Positions 7,983 through 16,029 are shown, counted from the stretch's first letter. The stretch is DNA of 60,189 nt from Candidatus Saccharibacteria bacterium UBA5145 (GCA_002413865.1 DHXX01000016.1:5603-65791), one strand, 5' to 3'. Notes: a model not told the origin generated them from the sequence alone. Numbers and translations: made by a program.

Positions 7983-9185
7983 TCATCGGCGGTAGCGAAA
8001 GGTGGCTTGGGTAGTGGTATTGTGCGGCCAGGCGACGAAGTAGGAGCGGAGGTTGTACATGCAGCTGACGGCCACGGCGATGATGACTAGGCTGACGCCG
8101 AGATTGCGGGCGATCGGGTTAGTCGGGAAGACCCTTAGCCAGCTCTGGAGGAGCGAGTGAAGGCCGGCGGCGGCGAGCAAGAAGAGGACGGGTACCAGCA
8201 GGCTTAAACCGACCGGACCGCCCAAACCGATTAATATCGTTCCAATCACAAGGATCAACGTCAGCTTCTGGGCGCGGTGGGCCCGCCAGTGTCGAACGTA
8301 AAAGTAGCCGCCCATAATGGTCAAGGCTAGCGCGGTGACATCGAGGATTGGCAATCGACCGAGCCAGACGTCGGGATAGGCCGGTCCTCGGATTAGTAAA
8401 TGGATTGGCACGGCGAGCAACTGTTTGCCGAAGGTTAATAACGGCGGGAAGTGAGCCGGTAGCCCTAGCCACAGGCGCAAGTCACCAGTCGAACGCAGGA
8501 AGTCGGCTAGCAGCAGGGGCAACCATATCAGGCCGGCCACGACAAACAGCAATCGGCGCCACCAAGCGCTTTGTTCGGCCCAACCATCAGCAATGTCCGG
8601 CCACGATAGGGCGATTGTCAGCAGGACGAGCCAGACCATACCTGGTACGAACAATAGGAGGCTCCACGTTAGGGCCGAACCATAGAATACCCAAGGTGAT
8701 TTGGGGTGACGTTGGCGCAATAAGTAGCCCAGCATCAACAACGGCACGGCCCAGAGGTATAAGACATCGTAGCTGGCCAGCCGGCTGACGTGCAGGGTCC
8801 AACTGCTGGTCGCAAACAAGGCCACCGCCAGCAGCGTCGTGCGTTGGCCGTGCCAGGCGCGCACGACGAAGGCAAAAGTCGCGATACTCAACAGCCCAAA
8901 CATGGAATTGGCCAGGCGGGTAACCGTTTGGCCGTGGTGCGAGCTAAAGAAAAATATAAACGAGCGAGCTAAATTGAGCGGTAGGTAGAGGGGGTGGGCA
9001 TAGATGCCGTGCCAGCCGAGCGGAGTGCTAGCGACCGCTACTTCCCCGCCGCTTAAGCCCCCGACGAGTGAACCCAGACGATACAGTAGCAGCCCATAGG
9101 CGAGCGCCAACCCGACCGCCACGACGATCAGCAGACGCCAATGATGGGCTAAGTAGGCACGGAGGCTCGCCATCAGTTTAGCCAT
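7983..9185 (-). CDS. Multi-spanning membrane protein, GT39/ArnT-like glycosyltransferase
   Basis: About 400 aa with roughly ten hydrophobic helices. The first loop after TM1 contains SGGEVAVAST and HPLYLPL, in the position where GT39/GT83 (PMT, ArnT) enzymes carry acidic catalytic residues facing the outside; the next loop has SSHHGQTVTRLAN, and later SRLASYD resembles the family's R-x-x-x-D block. This suggests transfer of a lipid-linked sugar to an envelope acceptor, but no donor or acceptor can be named. The ATG at 9185 overlaps the dnaB stop by 8 bp; a second Met at 9173 is possible. GC content matches the neighbours. Confidence 0.65.
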   Translation of the reverse strand: MAKLMASLRAYLAHHWRLLIVVAVGLALAYGLLLYRLGSLVGGLSGGEVAVASTPLGWHGIYAHPLYLPLNLARSFIFFFSSHHGQTVTRLANSMFGLLSIATFAFVVRAWHGQRTTLLAVALFATSSWTLHVSRLASYDVLYLWAVPLLMLGYLLRQRHPKSPWVFYGSALTWSLLLFVPGMVWLVLLTIALSWPDIADGWAEQSAWWRRLLFVVAGLIWLPLLLADFLRSTGDLRLWLGLPAHFPPLLTFGKQLLAVPIHLLIRGPAYPDVWLGRLPILDVTALALTIMGGYFYVRHWRAHRAQKLTLILVIGTILIGLGGPVGLSLLVPVLFLLAAAGLHSLLQSWLRVFPTNPIARNLGVSLVIIAVAVSCMYNLRSYFVAWPHNTTTQATFRYRR

Positions 9186-10542
9186 TGCCGCCAAATGGGT
9201 CACCGTGCGTGGTGTCTAGCGACCGGAACTTTTGTTTCTCGTTGTCAAAGTAGAGTTCGACACCGCCGGTCGGACCGTTACGGTGCTTTTTGATGAAGAT
9301 GTCGGTGATCTTTTTACGGTCGGTCTCGGGGTTGTAGTACTCTTCGCGGTAGATGAAGGCCACGACGTCGGCGTCCTGCTCGATCGAACCCGATTCGCGC
9401 AGGTCGGCCAGTTGGGGAATCTGCGGTGAGCGGCTCTCGACTGATCGGCTGAGTTGGCTGAGGGCCAGAACCGGGACGTTGAGCTCGCGGGCGATGCCCT
9501 TTAGGCCACGTGATATTTCCGAGATCTCTTGGACGCGGTTGCCTTCGCTACCAAACCGACCGCCGCCGCTCATCAGTTGGAGGTAGTCGACGACGATCAA
9601 CCCTAGCGGGTGCTGGTGGGCTTCGCGGCGAGCTTTGGTGCGCATATCGCTGACCGTAATGCCGGGCGTATCATCGATATACATTTGGGCTTCGCTGAGG
9701 GTGCCCATCGCCTGGCCGATTTTTTCGAAGTCGGCGTCGGTCAAGTTGCCGGTGCGGAGCGCCCAGGCGTCGACGCCCGACTCAATCGACAGCAGGCGGT
9801 CGACCAGTTGCTCTTTGCTCATTTCTAGACTGAACATCAGGACCGGTTCTTTGGCTTGGAGGGCGATGTTGTGGGCGAAGTTTAAGGCCAGGGCCGTTTT
9901 GCCCATCGACGGTCGGGCCGCCAGAATTACTAGGTCAGAGCGCTGGAAGCCGGCCAGCATCTTGTCGAGGTCACGGAAGCCGGTCGGGATGCCGCGGATC
10001 TTCTTCTTATCTTTGTGGAGGTCGTCTAAACGGTCAAAACTCTCGGCTAGGATGGTCTCGAGGCTAACGACGCTCTGTTTGACGTGCTGTTGGCTGACTT
10101 CAAAGAGGCGCATTTCGGCTTCTTCGATCAGTTCGAGCAGTTCTTTTGATTCGTCGTAGCCGAGGTCGGTGATTTCTTGGGAAGCGCCGATCAGGCGGCG
10201 GCGCAGTGATTTTTGGGCGACAATCGCGGCGTATTGCTCGACGTGGGCGGCCGTCGGCACAAAGTTGGTTAGTTCCGTCAGGTAGGCCGGACCGCCGATC
10301 ATATCGAGATAACCGCTGTTTTTGAGGTCATTGGAGAGGGTCAAGACGTCGATGGCGTCGCGCTTTTCATAGAGGCGCATGACGGCTTCATAGATCCGTT
10401 GGTGGCGCATTTCAAAAAAGTCGGTCGCCGCTAAGCTGTCGGCGATCTTAATAATGGCGTCGCTATCGATCAGGAGCGCGCCGAGCAGCGAGCTCTCGGC
10501 TTCACTATTTTGCGGTTGCTGTTTGGGGGTGGTGTTTTTCAT
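9178..10542 (-). CDS. dnaB: Replicative DNA helicase DnaB
   Basis: 454-aa hexameric 5'-3' helicase of the replisome. The N-terminal primase-interacting helical domain begins with PQNSEAESSLLGALLIDSDA. The RecA-like C-terminal domain has Walker A ARPSMGKTA (near residue 210), Walker B LIVVDYLQLM, and the DnaB LSRSVESR and DLRESGSIEQDADVV blocks with the arginine finger further on. Length is typical and no intein is present. It contains no cysteine. It lies about 30 bp after dnaX on the same strand and slightly overlaps the following glycosyltransferase. Confidence 0.97.
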   Translation of the reverse strand: MKNTTPKQQPQNSEAESSLLGALLIDSDAIIKIADSLAATDFFEMRHQRIYEAVMRLYEKRDAIDVLTLSNDLKNSGYLDMIGGPAYLTELTNFVPTAAHVEQYAAIVAQKSLRRRLIGASQEITDLGYDESKELLELIEEAEMRLFEVSQQHVKQSVVSLETILAESFDRLDDLHKDKKKIRGIPTGFRDLDKMLAGFQRSDLVILAARPSMGKTALALNFAHNIALQAKEPVLMFSLEMSKEQLVDRLLSIESGVDAWALRTGNLTDADFEKIGQAMGTLSEAQMYIDDTPGITVSDMRTKARREAHQHPLGLIVVDYLQLMSGGGRFGSEGNRVQEISEISRGLKGIARELNVPVLALSQLSRSVESRSPQIPQLADLRESGSIEQDADVVAFIYREEYYNPETDRKKITDIFIKKHRNGPTGGVELYFDNEKQKFRSLDTTHGDPFGGNG

Positions 10543-10571
10543 AGTCTAGACAATCCTTGGGTCGTTGGTTC

Positions 10572-12089
10572 TCATGATTCTAACAGTTCTCCGCCTCCAA
10601 ATATACTGTTTATTTGGCTGATGTCGGTCGAATCGGTCTTGGCGGGGCCACCGTCGGCCACGGCGGGCGGTAGCTTTGGTTTGTCGCCGGGCTTTAACAG
10701 GGTGCACTCGATCACGATCGTGCGACCGCTGACCTGCTCGATGATGTCCATGATAATTTTGCGGTTTTTGGCGTCGCTAATCCGTTTTTGGTGAAAAGCG
10801 AACGTAAAGCTCAGCTCGAGCGTGTCGGCGCTAAACGTCGGTTGGGCCATCCGCACCACGCCGTACAGCGTGTTGTGTTTTTGCTTGAGGGCGGCCAAGA
10901 TGAGCGGCCACAAGGCGTCGTCGACGGGGTTACTGGTGGTCAGGACGGGTAGCGTCAGTTCGGCCGTCGCCAGCGGTTCGACGGGCTCGGGTGGTGGCGC
11001 CAGAACTGCCTTTTGGGCGGACGGAGCCGCCACCGCGGCGGCTTTGGACTCGACGGGCTGGGCAGCTGGCGTGGTAATTACTGTCGCAGCGACGGTTGCC
11101 GCTGCCGGGAGGCTAATTAGCTTGAGGCTCAAGACGTCGAGTAAGATGATTTCGAGGTAGCGCTCGGGGTCGTGCGACGATGGTACGTCGATCAGTCGGC
11201 CCAGAATGTCGAGGGTCGCTTGATTGAGCGGGCCGCGACTGGCGAGGACTTGCTGGCGGAGCTTTTGACTGAGCTGTTTGGCGATGGCGGCGCCTTGGTA
11301 GCCTTGATCGTAGAGCGCGCCCAGCTGTTTGATGGCCGCTTCGGCGCTGCCGGCGGCGGCCGGGGCGTCGACGAGTTCGGCGAGGGCGTCGACGGCCGTG
11401 GCTGGCGGAATGCCGAGCAGGCTTTGGATATCGCTTAGCTCGAGGGCCTGGCCGTGACTGCTGGCCTGGTCGAGCAGACTGATGCTGTCGCGGAAGCTGC
11501 CTTCGCCGAAGACGGCCAGCAGGTCGAGGGCGTCGTCGCTGATCTTGATCTTTTCGGTCTTGGCGATGGAGCGCAGGTGCTCGATAACTTTGGTCTTGGC
11601 GACGGGCTTAAAAGTGTAGCGCTGGGTGCGACTGACGATCGTCTCCGGCAGTTTGTGGGCGTCGGTCGTCGCCAGGATGAAAACGACGTGGGCCGGCGGC
11701 TCCTCGAGCGTTTTTAAGAGGGCGTTAAAGGCTTCTTTGGTCAGCATATGGACTTCGTCGATGATGTAGACCTTGTACTTGGAACTCGTCGGGGCGATGT
11801 TGACTTTGTCTCGCAGATCGCGGATCTCGTCGATCCGGCGGTTGCTGGCGGCGTCAATCTCGATGATGTCGATGTTCATGCTGTCGTCGACGTACGGTAA
11901 ATTGTTGATCTCGTGGGCCAGGATGCGTGCAATACTGGTTTTGCCGACGCCGCGCGGCCCGGTAAAGAGGTAGGCGTGACTAATCCGACCAGCTTTGATA
12001 GCCTGGTCGAGCGTTGTCGTGATGTGTTCCTGTCCGATGATTTCGCTGAGCGACTTCGAACGGTACTTTCGGTATAAAGCTTGCCCCAT
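10572..12089 (-). CDS. dnaX: DNA polymerase III subunit gamma/tau, zinc module missing
   Basis: 505-aa clamp-loader ATPase. I placed the start at the ATG at 12089 (MGQALYRKYR), the conserved N-terminus; the frame runs further upstream into a repeat. Walker A is GPRGVGKTS (43-51), Walker B is IIDEVHML, sensor 1 is FILATTDAHKLPETIVSR, and domains II-III and an Ala/Pro-rich linker follow before a C-terminal tau-like region. Oddity: the CxxxxxxxxCxxC zinc module that normally interrupts the first helices after Walker A is absent; the chain runs directly from ARILAHEINN to DIIEIDAASNRR. No programmed-frameshift A-run was noticed. Confidence 0.95.
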   Translation of the reverse strand: MGQALYRKYRSKSLSEIIGQEHITTTLDQAIKAGRISHAYLFTGPRGVGKTSIARILAHEINNLPYVDDSMNIDIIEIDAASNRRIDEIRDLRDKVNIAPTSSKYKVYIIDEVHMLTKEAFNALLKTLEEPPAHVVFILATTDAHKLPETIVSRTQRYTFKPVAKTKVIEHLRSIAKTEKIKISDDALDLLAVFGEGSFRDSISLLDQASSHGQALELSDIQSLLGIPPATAVDALAELVDAPAAAGSAEAAIKQLGALYDQGYQGAAIAKQLSQKLRQQVLASRGPLNQATLDILGRLIDVPSSHDPERYLEIILLDVLSLKLISLPAAATVAATVITTPAAQPVESKAAAVAAPSAQKAVLAPPPEPVEPLATAELTLPVLTTSNPVDDALWPLILAALKQKHNTLYGVVRMAQPTFSADTLELSFTFAFHQKRISDAKNRKIIMDIIEQVSGRTIVIECTLLKPGDKPKLPPAVADGGPAKTDSTDISQINSIFGGGELLES

Positions 12090-12176
12090 ATATACCGCTA
12101 TTATAAACCAATAGTGCCGTCTTTGCCTGTTGTGTAAATGGTTTAGAAGCTCTCGGCGCTCAAGCGCTTTGGCCAC

Positions 12177-12380
12177 GTCATCCTGAACTTGTTTCAGGAT
12201 CCCGTTTTGATTTGGCAGACACACAGATGACACGTAGCAGAAATTTAGCAGGTGGCAGATGACAGACTAAGCCCGGGTGCGTCGACGTCTGCAACTTGTT
12301 ATCTGCTAAATTTCTGTGATCTGCTACTTGCTACCTGTTTGTCTCCCCCCGATGGGATCCTGAAACAAGTTCAGGATGAC
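12177..12380. repeat. Composite palindromic element: REP arms enclosing a word-repeat palindrome
   Basis: Outer arms are a REP-like sequence at 12177-12201 (GTCATCCTGAA...TTCAGGATC) and its inverted copy at 12356-12380, with a further half copy to 12404. Inside, a second inverted repeat (12213-12267 and 12286-12345) is made of degenerate AGCAG/CTGCTA words; CAGAAATTTAGCAG (12238-12251) pairs perfectly with 12303-12316. The whole resembles a nested MITE-like element between the 12426 gene and dnaX. Confidence 0.75.
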
Positions 12381-12425
12381 GCTTCGCGTCAGTTCAGGAT
12401 GACGGCGTGGCTAATTCCGGGGGCT

Positions 12426-13091
12426 TTAGAGACTGTTCTCGGCGGTGCGGGGCGCCAAGGCGTCTTTGGCCATGGATACGACGCCCGCCAATCCATTGAC
12501 GGCTGTCAGACCAATGGCGAAGTGGCCAGCCCATTGCAGACGAGCAGTGTTGCCGGTATTTTCGAATTCTTGGGCAGCGGCACTGGTCATATAACCGACC
12601 ATCGCGGTCGCTGAAAAGCCAGTCGCCAGTTTGCCGGGTAGGCTGGTATGCGTTCTGACGCCGCGTGACCGGGCTACTCCCGTTAAGATGGCCATTGATA
12701 GGCCGTGGGTCGCGATGACTGCGGCCGCAAAGGTGGGGATATCACCAGATCTAGTCAATGACACTAGTTCAGCTGTGGTTTTTACCTTATCGGCGGTAGC
12801 ATCGAACAGTTCACCTAGCGGGCTTTTGGTTTCAGTTAGCTCGGCGGCAGCCCCATCCACCGCGTCTAAGGCATGAGCGACGATTATCTCGACGACGCCT
12901 TTTACTCGATTGCCGTTCTGGAAATCATCGAGGCCTTCAAAAGCTTTAACGATTCCGAGGCCAGTCGCCAAGTTGGCGATGGTGAATATACCGTGGCTCC
13001 AACCAGCAACTTTTTGAAAAACATTGCGCTCGGCTTCAGGGGTAGCGGCCCATTGAGCCTGGTTTCCGGTGCGGTGTAAGTTATAAGACAT
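12426..13091 (-). CDS. CDP-alcohol phosphatidyltransferase-like membrane protein
   Basis: 221 aa with the signature D-x2-D-G-x2-A-x9-G-x3-D-x3-D, beginning with DAVDGAAAE around residue 77 and ending FDATAD. The four metal-binding aspartates and the glycines are present with exact spacing, but the conserved Arg after Ala is Glu. Several moderately hydrophobic helices flank the motif, as expected for the six-helix fold that transfers a phospho-alcohol from CDP-alcohol to an acceptor in phospholipid synthesis. The Arg-to-Glu change could alter cytidine binding or indicate a divergent substrate. ATG 13091 is preferred to the TTG two codons upstream. Confidence 0.68.
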   Translation of the reverse strand: MSYNLHRTGNQAQWAATPEAERNVFQKVAGWSHGIFTIANLATGLGIVKAFEGLDDFQNGNRVKGVVEIIVAHALDAVDGAAAELTETKSPLGELFDATADKVKTTAELVSLTRSGDIPTFAAAVIATHGLSMAILTGVARSRGVRTHTSLPGKLATGFSATAMVGYMTSAAAQEFENTGNTARLQWAGHFAIGLTAVNGLAGVVSMAKDALAPRTAENSL

Positions 13092-13153
13092 TCTCAAACT
13101 CTGTCGTGGCTGACCACCTAGCCATGACCTCCATCCTTGTTAAACTGTGTATA

Positions 13154-13663
13154 TTAGAGGGCGGCTTCGAGCGCGGCCCATTCGGCACCGGCGTCGTCTT
13201 CGGGGACGTTGACGCTGACTTGGTCGCCGGGCTTGGCTTTAAAGTAAGTCACACTGGCGAGTAGGACGCGGAAGTTTCGGCCGTTGACATCGACGAAGTA
13301 GTGGCCGTTTTCGAGTTTCAGGGCGCCGATGACCTGTTTACGGGGGATGGGACCGATTTGCTTATAAAGGAAGGCGCCCTCTTCGGTAATGGTCAGTTTG
13401 AGGATATCACCTTGGACGAGCTTGGATTTGCTGGCGTAGTTGGCCGGTACGGGGTAGGTTTTGCTGTCGGAACCGACCATATTTTGACCGTCAAAAACGC
13501 CCTCGATAATCTTGCCGAGGGTTTCTTCGCGCACGATCGGGGTGACGTTGCCGTCATCGCCGACTAGACTGATCAATAGTTCGTTAGCCGCGGCTAAATT
13601 AGTTTCGGCTTCTTGGATAAGGGCTCGTAAGCGTTTGATTTGTTTTTCTGGTACGTCTGGCAT
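13154..13663 (-). CDS. Conserved unknown with coiled-coil start and beta-barrel-like core
   Basis: 169-aa cytosolic protein with no assigned function. Residues 1-35 are a charged helix (KQIKRLRALIQEAETNLAAA); the core has GVFDGQNMVGSDSKTYPVP, then NYASKSKLVQGDILKL and GAFLYKQIGP, resembling OB/TRAM-like beta strands; the end is acidic. My impression, untested, is that similar proteins occur in other CPR genomes. A good sigma70 promoter lies 49-77 bp upstream. It is transcribed away from rplL, so it forms its own unit. Confidence 0.65.
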   Translation of the reverse strand: MPDVPEKQIKRLRALIQEAETNLAAANELLISLVGDDGNVTPIVREETLGKIIEGVFDGQNMVGSDSKTYPVPANYASKSKLVQGDILKLTITEEGAFLYKQIGPIPRKQVIGALKLENGHYFVDVNGRNFRVLLASVTYFKAKPGDQVSVNVPEDDAGAEWAALEAAL

Positions 13664-13711
13664 TTGTTATCGTCTCTCACGTAAGTGTTTATTTAGGTAC
13701 ACTTACCCATA

Positions 13712-13740
13712 AAAATATCATAATTAATTAGACAAGTCAA
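13712..13740 (-). promoter_or_regulatory. Sigma70-type promoter of the 13663 gene
   Basis: On the minus strand TTGACT (13740-13735), a 17-bp spacer and TATTTT (13717-13712). A GTAAGTG/CACTTAC inverted repeat (about 13681-13706) lies in the predicted 5' leader. Confidence 0.6.
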
Positions 13741-13767
13741 AGGTAAGGCGGTGACTTGTGGATAAGA

Positions 13768-13799
13768 TTGCAGCCCCATCTGTTAAGACGGGGCTGCAA
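13768..13799 (-). terminator. rplJL operon terminator
   Basis: Perfect 10-bp stem TTGCAGCCCC/GGGGCTGCAA with a 12-nt loop, 17 bp after the rplL stop. The T-tract is weak (TCTTATCC). Confidence 0.75.
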
Positions 13800-13815
13800 C
13801 CACGGGTCAAACTCT

Positions 13816-14190
13816 TTAAGCGAGTTCGACAGTCGCACCGGCGGCTTCGAGGGTCTTCTTGGCCTTCTCAGCGTCATCTTTGGCAGCCTTTTCAAGAATA
13901 GTCTTGGGAACGCCGTCAACGAGGGCTTTAGCTTCACCAAGGCCCAGACCGGTCAGGTCTTTAACGGCCTTAATGACGGCAACCTTAGCGGCACCGGCGT
14001 CCTTCAGGACGACATCGTATTCGCTCTTAGCGTCTTCGGCTGGAGCGGCGTCGCCAGGAGCGGCGGCAACGGCAACGGCAGCGGCAGCTGGTTCGATACC
14101 GTACTCATCTTTGAGGATGGTACCGAGTTCGTTAACTTCTAAAACGGTCAGCCCAACGAGCTGTTCTGCGATTTTCTTTAAATCTGCCAT
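13816..14190 (-). CDS. rplL: 50S ribosomal protein L7/L12
   Basis: 124-aa stalk protein that recruits translation GTPases. The N-terminal dimerisation domain (LTVLEVNELGTILKDEYGI), an Ala/Pro-rich hinge (residues about 35-52) and the conserved C-terminal domain with KVAVIKAVKDLTGLGLGEAK and LVDGVPKTI are all present. It follows rplJ by 24 bp, the universal order. Length is normal. Confidence 0.97.
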   Translation of the reverse strand: MADLKKIAEQLVGLTVLEVNELGTILKDEYGIEPAAAAVAVAAAPGDAAPAEDAKSEYDVVLKDAGAAKVAVIKAVKDLTGLGLGEAKALVDGVPKTILEKAAKDDAEKAKKTLEAAGATVELA

Positions 14191-14214
14191 GGGGTTTGTT
14201 CCTTTCGGGAGTTA

Positions 14215-14739
14215 TTAGTTACTGGCTTTGGCTTCGAGACCCTTAAGCAGGCCGTGCAGATTACCGGACAGACCGCTCATGACGCCAAGGATTGGCGCGT
14301 TGAGGGTGTTGATGAGTCCGGCGATCATTTGGTTCTTGCTTGGGAGGGTGGCGAGGGCTTTGACATTGGCGGCGTCGATAAACGTGCCGTCAGAGGTAAT
14401 GCCACCGACAAATTGAATCGTCGGGTTCGCTTTGGCGAAAGTGTGAAGGACTTGGGCGGAGGCGACTTCGTCCTCAGAGTTGAAGGCATACAATAGCATG
14501 CCTTCCAGCGCGCCGGTCTCAACGGTTTTTAAGGCAGTCGTTTGCTGTAAGGCTTTGATGACCAAACGGTTTTTGACGACCTTAACTCGAGTGCCGTTAG
14601 CACGGGCTTCACGGCGCAGGCCTTGGAGGGCTTTGACCGTAGTGCCTTCGTACTTGGCGACGACGGTTAGCTTGGAAGCACTCAGTAGAGCGGCAACTTC
14701 GGCGACAACGTCGTCTTTTTCTTGTTTTGTAAGTGCCAT
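14215..14739 (-). CDS. rplJ: 50S ribosomal protein L10
   Basis: 174-aa base of the L7/L12 stalk. It starts MALTKQEKDDVVAEV at 14739; the frame is open upstream but family similarity begins here. The conserved VAKYEGTTVKALQGLRREAR and the C-terminal helix region for L7/L12 dimers are present. It is the first gene of the rplJ-rplL operon, with a structured leader upstream where L10 autoregulation would act. Confidence 0.95.
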   Translation of the reverse strand: MALTKQEKDDVVAEVAALLSASKLTVVAKYEGTTVKALQGLRREARANGTRVKVVKNRLVIKALQQTTALKTVETGALEGMLLYAFNSEDEVASAQVLHTFAKANPTIQFVGGITSDGTFIDAANVKALATLPSKNQMIAGLINTLNAPILGVMSGLSGNLHGLLKGLEAKASN

Positions 14740-14826
14740 AAGGGGTATTCTCCTACTTATTTTGGCTGAAATTGCGCAGTGATCGACCACGACTGCGCGT
14801 TAGGGGTTGTTACGTTGCCAAACAAA

Positions 14827-14880
14827 AACGTCTCTGAATGGTTGGTTCAAAGACGTTCAAACGCTCACAAAATGAGTTTG
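14827..14880 (-). promoter_or_regulatory. Possible L10 leader: two stem-loops upstream of rplJ
   Basis: The 384-bp gap 14740-15123 holds no gene. It contains one strong stem-loop (14827-14857, AACGTCT with AGACGTT extended by TGAA/TTCA) and a second one (14858-14880, CAAA-CTCA with TGAG-TTTG). Position and spacing suit the L10-binding leader that autoregulates rplJL in other bacteria, but the consensus kink-turn was not verified. A possible promoter (TGTCAA, 16 bp, TATCAT) lies further upstream near 15010-15040. Confidence 0.4.
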
Positions 14881-15123
14881 TTTGTACCTCGGCGACATAA
14901 TTAAGGTTTAATCCGAAGATTTCGCCCGTCGCTGTCTCTGGCAACTTAAGCTTCATTCTACACAACCAGGCGCCATCCGTCAATCTGTTAGTCGGTTGGG
15001 TCGCACGTTTAATGATAACTCGACTCGGTTTTGTTGACAGGCCGGCGGCCGCGAGAGACTGCCAAGCTAGAAGCGCTTCGACATAGAATCAACTTTAAAG
15101 TTGCTCTGTCGGCCTAATGACTT

Positions 15124-15510
15124 TTATTCAAAAGAAGCGTGAAGACCGAGTTCACCAAGGGCTTGTTGAGCTCGTAAGTCAGCCAAAGTAAGCGAGTCGA
15201 GTTGTTCGACGCCGGCGACGCCGAGACGTTCGGCGGCGCGTTCGGTAGCGAGAATGGCGCGTCGGACCGGCGAGTCAAAGGGGTAGCCGTTCATAGGGTC
15301 ACCCGTGGTATCAGAATGCAGCCGGTCCCAGTCGTCCGCCCTGGCCTGACGATCAATCGGCTGGATCAAGTCATCGGGAATATCAGGAAAGACTAGTGCT
15401 ACAGCGACTTCGCTTTGGCCGCCCGACTTCGCTTCGGTGAAATGATGACTCGGGAAGCGATCATGGTACGGTAGCCGTTCGAAATATTTTTGGCGTTTTG
15501 CTGGGGGCAT
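15124..15510 (-). CDS. Unknown small soluble protein
   Basis: 128 aa, not recognised. It starts MPPAKRQKYFERLPYHDRFP, is rich in Asp, Arg, Leu and Ala, and ends with two helices (SPVRRAILATERAAERLG; LADLRAQQALGELGL). There is no signal peptide, membrane segment or cysteine. A terminator-like hairpin followed by six T lies 18-40 bp before its ATG, on the same strand, and a 34-codon membrane-peptide ORF precedes that hairpin, so expression may depend on readthrough. Confidence 0.55.
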   Translation of the reverse strand: MPPAKRQKYFERLPYHDRFPSHHFTEAKSGGQSEVAVALVFPDIPDDLIQPIDRQARADDWDRLHSDTTGDPMNGYPFDSPVRRAILATERAAERLGVAGVEQLDSLTLADLRAQQALGELGLHASFE

Positions 15511-15528
15511 GGTGTTTCCTTATCAATT

Positions 15529-15550
15529 AAAAAAGCTTCCGGGTGGAAGC
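15529..15550 (-). terminator. Intrinsic terminator between the small ORF and the 15510 gene
   Basis: Minus strand GCTTCC-ACCC-GGAAGC followed by TTTTTT. It stands in the 5' leader of the downstream gene, so it ends the small-ORF transcript or acts as an attenuator. Confidence 0.65.
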
Positions 15551-15579
15551 AGGTTGGTTAACTTTGACTTAGTGGAGTG

Positions 15580-15684
15580 TTATTTGGTTCTGGCTTCGAC
15601 CCTAATTGGCGACATCTTTTTAATGATGTCGAGGCTTGGCAAGCAGTAAACGATCAGGCTTGAAACTATTGCTAGTGCGAACAT
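15580..15684 (-). CDS. Possible 34-aa single-span membrane peptide
   Basis: The ORF starts MFALAIVSSLIVYCLPSL, one hydrophobic helix, followed by a basic tail (IIKKMSPIRVEARTK). It mirrors the 38-aa ORF on the other side of the 15749-15775 REP palindrome: both are about 35-38 codons, start with a hydrophobic helix, end basic, and are followed by a terminator and then an unknown gene. No strong ribosome-binding site is seen. Function is unknown, and it could be a regulatory leader ORF or a chance frame. Confidence 0.35.
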   Translation of the reverse strand: MFALAIVSSLIVYCLPSLDIIKKMSPIRVEARTK

Positions 15685-15748
15685 CTCATCGACTGTACGC
15701 TGCCCTTCTAGTGGTGTCAAGCTGGCACTTCCCGCTCTTCCTTGCTTC

Positions 15749-15775
15749 GTCATCCTGAATTTATTTCAGGATGAC
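15749..15775. repeat. REP-like palindrome
   Basis: GTCATCCTGAA...TTCAGGATGAC with 11-bp arms, in the divergent gap between two small ORFs. Related copies lie at 12177-12201, 12356-12380 and 53565-53587. Confidence 0.8.
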
Positions 15776-15819
15776 GGTTAAGGTTGGATTGGGATAACGC
15801 GTAACGAGGGTTACGCAAA

Positions 15820-15936
15820 ATGGTATTGTTTTTTACAGCGATTTGGAGTACCCTGATAATCGTGATCAACTTTGTAACCACCTATGCCGTCGCCGTCTGC
15901 AAGCAAATTATTGCTCGTCAGATGTTGACAGCCTAG
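15820..15936 (+). CDS. Possible 38-aa single-span membrane peptide
   Basis: The ORF starts MVLFFTAIWSTLIIVINFV, continues hydrophobic for about 25 residues and ends basic and polar (CKQIIARQMLTA). A GAGGG ribosome-binding site lies 9 nt before the ATG. It is divergent from a similar 34-aa ORF. Its stop is 2 bp before segment A of a three-segment attenuator-like structure, so it could be a small membrane protein, a type I toxin-like peptide or a leader ORF. Confidence 0.4.
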   Translation: MVLFFTAIWSTLIIVINFVTTYAVAVCKQIIARQMLTA

Positions 15937-15938
15937 CT

Positions 15939-16016
15939 GGAATCCGGTTTTCATAAATACATAAGCAGCAACGAAAAACATAAACCGGGTTCCAACATAA
16001 GGAATCCGGTTTTTTT
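15939..16016 (+). terminator. Terminator with a competing upstream arm (attenuator-like)
   Basis: Segment A (15939-15950, GGAATCCGGTTT), segment B (15982-15993, AAACCGGGTTCC) and segment C (16001-16012, a copy of A) are followed by a T-run to 16016. B-C is a 12-bp stem with one GU pair plus U-tract, an intrinsic terminator; A-B is the mutually exclusive alternative. It separates the 38-aa ORF from the gene at 16030. Confidence 0.7.
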
Positions 16017-16029
16017 AAAGCGAAAAGAT

